From WJKQ01 sp043810515 (GTDB lineage Bacteria > Patescibacteriota > Gracilibacteria > UBA1369 > LOWO2-01-FULL-3): a stretch of DNA of 28,131 nucleotides. The DNA is taken from positions 1-28,131 of the forward strand of contig JBDRNZ010000042.1 of assembly GCA_043810515.1 (NCBI GenBank). The letters run 5' to 3'. Both the position numbers and the translations under genes were made by a program. Shown here one piece after another: positions 24,758-28,131 of the stretch. Each line of letters opens with the position of its first letter. Position 1 is the first letter of the stretch. Under the pieces are notes generated by a model. That model was not told the origin of the DNA. It made no database searches and was given only the letters and a program-made list of their open reading frames with translations.

Positions 24758-24786
24758 ATACTAGCATATTCTATGTTATAATCCAA
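24758..24786 (-). promoter_or_regulatory. Putative uvrB promoter, extended -10
   Basis: On the minus strand TTGGAT (24786-24781) is followed after 17 nt by TAGTAT (24763-24758), preceded by TGC as an extended -10. Its -35 box shares bases with the -10 box of the divergent phosphatase promoter (24777-24782), so RNA polymerase cannot occupy both at once. No LexA-type palindrome is apparent. Confidence 0.55.
24774..24782 (+). promoter_or_regulatory. Extended -10 promoter for a leaderless phosphatase mRNA
   Basis: TGTTATAAT matches the extended -10 consensus (TG, one base, TATAAT) perfectly. The ATG at 24789 follows after six bases, so transcription should begin at or right next to the start codon. 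No -35 box is evident, as is usual for extended -10 promoters. Confidence 0.65.
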
Positions 24787-24788
24787 GC

Positions 24789-25610
24789 ATGAAACTGCTT
24801 GAATTCGCCATACAAACGGCTTTGGCCTCCGGAAAAATTATTCTGGAAAAATCGTCAAAACCACTTAAAATTTCCGAAAAAGGAAAAAACGACCTCGTGA
24901 CGAACGCGGATCTTGCCAGCGAAAAATTTATAAAGAATGCAATTTCAAAAGCATTTCCCGACCACGCGATTTTGGCCGAAGAAAGCGCCGGCACTCCTGC
25001 AAAAACCTCGAAACTTTTCACGGATTCGAAATACATCTGGATAGTTGATCCTCTCGACGGAACCACGAATTTCGCGCACGGTCTCCCGATTTTTGCCGTT
25101 TCAATAGCACTTTTTAAAACCGCCGCAGCCGAAAGCTCCAGAAATTTCGATTATCTTTCCGGAGAACTTGCAGCCGGAGTCGTGTATGCACCAAAACTAA
25201 ACGAACTTTTTTATGCGGAAAAAGGCAAAGGCGCCTATCTCAACAAGAAGCGCATAAAAGTTTCATCCGTAAAAAAATTATCACATTCACTCTGTGTAAC
25301 CGGCTTTCCGCCACAGCACAAAGAAATTAATTTCCCATATTTCGAAAAAATGACTCTGGCCTCACAGGCCGCCCGCAGACTCGGCTCGGCAGCTCTCGAC
25401 CTGTGTTACATTGCTGCGGGCCGTTTCGACATATTTTGGGAATTCGGACTAAAACCCTGGGATATTGCGGCAGGATCGCTTATAGTCAAGGAAGCCGCCG
25501 GCCACGTCACTGACACAAACAGCAATCAGCTCGACCTTTTTGGCGCGGACATCCTCGCGACAAACCGCGCCCTTCACAACCAGGCAATAAAAATGCTAAA
25601 TTCGCGTTAA
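24789..25610 (+). CDS. Inositol monophosphatase family protein
   Basis: This 273-residue enzyme of the SuhB/IMPase family removes phosphate from inositol phosphate or a related small molecule, using Mg2+ and blocked by Li+ in characterised members. The metal ligands are in place: the Glu pair E64/E65 in ILAEESAG, D87 and D90 in IVDPLDGTTN, and the Asp of KPWDIAAGS. FAHGLPIFAVSIALF and YAPKLNELFYAEKGKGAYLNKKRI are also family-typical. Members also hydrolyse fructose-1,6-bisphosphate, PAP or histidinol phosphate, so the substrate remains open. The mRNA is probably leaderless, as the extended -10 box lies six bases before the ATG. The tRNA gene follows 13 nt after the stop. Confidence 0.94.
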   Translation: MKLLEFAIQTALASGKIILEKSSKPLKISEKGKNDLVTNADLASEKFIKNAISKAFPDHAILAEESAGTPAKTSKLFTDSKYIWIVDPLDGTTNFAHGLPIFAVSIALFKTAAAESSRNFDYLSGELAAGVVYAPKLNELFYAEKGKGAYLNKKRIKVSSVKKLSHSLCVTGFPPQHKEINFPYFEKMTLASQAARRLGSAALDLCYIAAGRFDIFWEFGLKPWDIAAGSLIVKEAAGHVTDTNSNQLDLFGADILATNRALHNQAIKMLNSR

Positions 25611-25623
25611 AATACTAAAACTC

Positions 25624-25700
25624 GCGCCCGTAGCTCAGTTGGATAGAGCGTTGGCTTGCGGAGCCAAAGGTCACAGGTTCAAATCCCGTCGGGCGCACCA
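25624..25700 (+). tRNA. tRNA-Arg (anticodon GCG), CCA encoded
   Basis: The 77-nt gene folds into a full cloverleaf. The acceptor GCGCCCG / CGGGCGC is perfect, and the D-arm has GCTC/GAGC. The anticodon stem TTGGC/GCCAA holds the loop TTGCGGA, giving anticodon GCG for CGC/CGU arginine codons. The T-arm ACAGG/CCCGT has one A-C mismatch at its third pair. CCA is encoded (25698-25700). Most bacteria read CGU/CGC/CGA with an A34 tRNA modified to inosine (ACG), so GCG is unusual. Confidence 0.95.
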
Positions 25701-25703
25701 GAA

Positions 25704-25964
25704 TTACTTCAAGTCCGGATTGCAAAAATCTCCAACCTTGAGCATTACCCTGGAAAACAAAGAATTAAGCGCAGACCTTGCATCATCCACAACAGCAGTC
25801 AAAACCTCGGACACAACCGCCGGCACATTGGCTACAGAAGAAGTAACAGCCGAAACTCTGTCCGAAACGCCTTTCCTTATCTCATTTACAAAACCCGCAA
25901 TAGCGTTCTCCCCCTCTGTCCATCCCCTCACGAAACCAACGTTTACACCTTCAGGCCTATTCAT
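25704..25964 (-). CDS. Small hypothetical protein, 86 residues
   Basis: I do not recognise this protein. It starts at ATG 25964 and ends 3 bases before the tRNA 3' end. The N-terminal part (about 1-20) is Gly-rich. The body (about 24-72) has an amphipathic look: FVNEIRKGVSDRVSAVTSSV, then PAVVSEVLTAVVDDARSALNSLFSRVM. It holds no TM helix or known motif. A possible promoter (TTGACA, 17 nt, TAGATT) lies just upstream. A longer plus-strand frame here overlaps the tRNA and is probably a shadow. Sequence alone does not establish that this small gene is expressed. Confidence 0.5.
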   Translation of the reverse strand: MNRPEGVNVGFVRGWTEGENAIAGFVNEIRKGVSDRVSAVTSSVANVPAVVSEVLTAVVDDARSALNSLFSRVMLKVGDFCNPDLK

Positions 25965-25997
25965 AAAAATCTAAATTAAATAATAAATTAGTGCAAA

Positions 25998-26026
25998 AAT
26001 CTAATACTGCCTCCAAAAAATGTCAA
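25998..26026 (-). promoter_or_regulatory. Putative promoter of the 86-residue protein
   Basis: On the minus strand a perfect TTGACA (26026-26021) is followed after 17 nt by TAGATT (26003-25998), four of six to consensus. The -35 overlaps the TGA stop of the RSH-like gene. The leader to the ATG at 25964 would be about 25 nt. Confidence 0.45.
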
Positions 26027-28131
26027 CGCTTACGCCTCTTTTTCTTCTGCCTGCCGCCGGAACCTCCACGCGCACGGTTCAATAAAGCCTGAAAATCCTC
26101 CCCCAGCAACTCTGCCCTAAAAGATCCCAGGCATTTATCCAAAAAAGCAGTCTGCCTCGCAAAAATATTAGGATCAAAAGGCTTGGCAACATCAACAGTA
26201 TATTTTATACCACCTCCCTTCTGTCTTAAATCTGAAAGAGGTAAAGGAGGCATCCAGCTGGGCCAGATCCCAACGTTTTCACTCCGCCACTTTCGCCCGG
26301 CAAGTAGCGGCTCCACAAGAACAAGCGCATCTTCAGGTGTCATATCTTCAGGAACAGAATATCTCCGACCGCCATCACCATTAACATCAATCTGTAAAGA
26401 TCTCTCTTTTTCAATAAAAACACACATAAGAAGCTTCCTCAGAAGATCCGCAAAAATAACCTTGTGTTCGGGTTCAAGCCCGGACAAAGCTCTCTCTCTC
26501 AGTCTGAATTTTTCCGGAAGACTATCGTTATCAGACAAATCAAAAAGATCATGAAAAACTTCGGAAAGTCCCGAGCGCACAGTTGTGGAAACATTCGAAG
26601 GATTAGACATCGCCGTATCAAGGCTCACTCCGCTAAAAACAAAATTATGTGCAGCAAGACGCCTGATATCAACATCGATTTCCGCGATAAAACTCATGAT
26701 TTTTTGACACGCATCCGCAACATCCGAATCATTGCCTTCCTCAAAAAACGCCTGATGGTACGCTCCCAACATAGCTGAGTCCATGTCAGATTTGGACTCA
26801 AAAAGCCCCCACACTCCGGATCCATAAATACTGCTGTAGCCATTTTCTCTCAAAGAAACATCCAGCTCAGCCCCACCGCGATCGGCCAAAACCATTTTCC
26901 TAAAAGCACAATGAAGTTCCGGTCTTTCAAGCTCGGTTTTTGGCAGCCTCTGCGGAAACAATTCCTTAAACACCTTGAGACCGGTAAGGTACAACTTACA
27001 GTCATCAATAACAGGAGAAAAAATAATATAATGCCGGAAAGCTCTCGCATACTCACCGTCCTGCGAAAGCCTGACGGCCGTTTCATAATCCTGATATCTT
27101 AATCCAACAGGCCTGAACTCCAGAATATAATCGCGTCCCTCATCAACATTTTCTCCATAAACCTTACAAAGTTTCTCATTAAATTCCTTCATAAACCTCG
27201 GGACCATCCGCTCGTTTCTTGAAAGCATCCGTCCGTTTGGACCATGGGAATCAGCAACACGATTAAGATCCGTCCATTTTTTACGCAAATCAGCGTCATC
27301 AAAATATATATAATCCAAAAGCCATTCCACAACATTCCACATCCCCAGTTTTTTCGCGACAGCCAGAAAAATAAACACAGTTTCGTCCTTAATTATCTCC
27401 TTTCTGGAGTCATCGCTCGAAGCTTCATCCTTGCCCGCGTCGGAAAAAAGCGTTTTGATATTATCAAGTCTGTCCGCAATTTTTACCATAAGAGCCCTCA
27501 TAGCAGAAAATCTTTTCGCAGCATCCTTATGTCTGAAAATTCTGGCAAAAATTTCCAAAAGCGCACGGTTACGGTCTTTTGTGCTTTTTGTAAGAATATC
27601 GAGAAATTCTGAAACACTGAGCCCGTCATCGCCAATCAATTCCTCAAGACGGCATTCCATACCGCGGAATTTCTCAAGCACAAGGTCTTTTTTGTCCTCG
27701 GCCTCGCTTCCTCCCCTTTTCAAAGCCCCCTTATCAGAGTCCAAAAAACTGTTAAGCTCAGCATTACTTGATTCAAGAACAGCAGCGAAACCTTTATGGT
27801 AATCCTCCCTTGTATCATGCATAAAAGCCGCAACAAGAGATTTCTCGTCCAGAAACCTCATCTTTCTTATAAGACAGTTGAATCCGCTTCTGACCACATG
27901 ATAAACATAATCTCTTGGCTGACCGGCTTCATCCGTCTCACCTCTTCGTTTTGCACCATAGTGGACAAAAAACACATAATAACAAGCCTGCCTCACAATT
28001 CTTTCCCATCCATCACTAAATTTTGCAAAAGAACGATTACTGTGAATAATTTTCCTAAGCCCCGTTATTTCATTTTCAACATAGCCCATAAACAACTTGA
28101 GCCTTTCGCGGAAATCCTCCTTGGCACGTTC
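26023..28131 (-). CDS. RelA/SpoT-like protein with intact HD domain and degenerate synthetase, partial 5' end
   Basis: The frame is open to the right edge, so the protein is at least 702 residues and starts beyond the window; the TTG at 28095 is unlikely to be its start. The N-terminal part resembles (p)ppGpp hydrolases: HVVRSGFNCL, the HD and ED pairs in AFMHDTREDY, VKIADRLDNIKTLF and ETVFIFLAVAKKLGMWNVVEWLLDYIYF. These supply the catalytic and metal residues. Next comes a region following the outline of the synthetase domain, with FSPVIDDCKLYLTGLKVFKELFP and RENGYSSIYGS in place of PKxNGYQSLHT, but without a clear RxKxxxSI, GRFKDY or EVQIR motif. The C-terminus ends in a KKKRRKR tail. It is most likely a hydrolase, or a divergent RSH with another role. 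Confidence 0.8.
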   Translation of the reverse strand, partial: ERAKEDFRERLKLFMGYVENEITGLRKIIHSNRSFAKFSDGWERIVRQACYYVFFVHYGAKRRGETDEAGQPRDYVYHVVRSGFNCLIRKMRFLDEKSLVAAFMHDTREDYHKGFAAVLESSNAELNSFLDSDKGALKRGGSEAEDKKDLVLEKFRGMECRLEELIGDDGLSVSEFLDILTKSTKDRNRALLEIFARIFRHKDAAKRFSAMRALMVKIADRLDNIKTLFSDAGKDEASSDDSRKEIIKDETVFIFLAVAKKLGMWNVVEWLLDYIYFDDADLRKKWTDLNRVADSHGPNGRMLSRNERMVPRFMKEFNEKLCKVYGENVDEGRDYILEFRPVGLRYQDYETAVRLSQDGEYARAFRHYIIFSPVIDDCKLYLTGLKVFKELFPQRLPKTELERPELHCAFRKMVLADRGGAELDVSLRENGYSSIYGSGVWGLFESKSDMDSAMLGAYHQAFFEEGNDSDVADACQKIMSFIAEIDVDIRRLAAHNFVFSGVSLDTAMSNPSNVSTTVRSGLSEVFHDLFDLSDNDSLPEKFRLRERALSGLEPEHKVIFADLLRKLLMCVFIEKERSLQIDVNGDGGRRYSVPEDMTPEDALVLVEPLLAGRKWRSENVGIWPSWMPPLPLSDLRQKGGGIKYTVDVAKPFDPNIFARQTAFLDKCLGSFRAELLGEDFQALLNRARGGSGGRQKKKRRKR

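Noticed and set aside
25639..25974. Plus-strand frames over the tRNA-Arg gene
   Set aside because: They read through the tRNA itself and have no family-like sequence; most likely chance.
1..28131. UGA-as-glycine code (Gracilibacteria/Absconditabacteria)
   Set aside because: TGA ends genes in tight ATGA overlaps at 8915-8918 and 20088-20091 and at 5360-5362, and no gene needs in-frame TGA.

Overview
The window is compact bacterial DNA with no CRISPR array, prophage or insertion sequence. I read it as a candidate-phylum (Patescibacteria/CPR-like) chromosome. The pointers are very short intergenic gaps, frequent start/stop overlaps, almost no Shine-Dalgarno sites, two genes with a TATAAT box 6-7 nt before their ATG (probably leaderless mRNAs), and a Cys-rich protein of a kind I associate with such genomes. 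TGA acts as a stop (ATGA overlaps at 8915 and 20088), so the UGA-glycine code of Gracilibacteria/Absconditabacteria does not apply. The phylum assignment is inference.

Layout. 1-829: the end of carA (pyrimidine/arginine synthesis), convergent with an enlarged M20-family amidohydrolase (792-2450, minus). 2508-2880: a probable structured non-coding RNA on the minus strand, with a perfect TTGACA/TATAAT promoter, several hairpins, A-rich linkers and a strong intrinsic terminator. 3005-5362: a DnaQ-type exonuclease fused to a DinG-like region that has lost its helicase motifs. 5456-14205: a complete nine-gene V/A-type ATPase operon in the order H-I-K-E-C-F-A-B-D. Its K proteolipid carries all the residues known to bind Na+ in Enterococcus NtpK, so a sodium-coupled enzyme is likely. 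14214-15278: a glycosyltransferase with its own promoter inside the end of the D gene. 15494-18449: a small membrane-anchored protein, LemA, and a DUF2207 membrane protein. 18487-20858 (minus): a metallophosphoesterase translationally coupled to a 534-residue protein with about 47 cysteines and an internal mirror-like duplication. 20913-22661 (minus): an AAA15-type ATPase with an RloB-like Toprim protein, a probable abortive-infection defence pair. 22754-24733 (minus): uvrB, divergent from an inositol-monophosphatase family gene (24789-25610) with overlapping promoters. 25624-25700: tRNA-Arg with the unusual GCG anticodon. 25704-25964: a small unknown ORF. 26023 to the right edge: a RelA/SpoT-like protein with an intact HD hydrolase motif and a badly decayed synthetase region.

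The ATPase genes form one physical unit. The LemA/DUF2207 genes, the phosphoesterase/Cys-rich genes and the ATPase/RloB genes look like functional pairs. The strongest candidates for something undescribed are the non-coding RNA at 2508-2880, the duplicated Cys-rich protein with its phosphoesterase partner, and the exonuclease-dead-helicase fusion.
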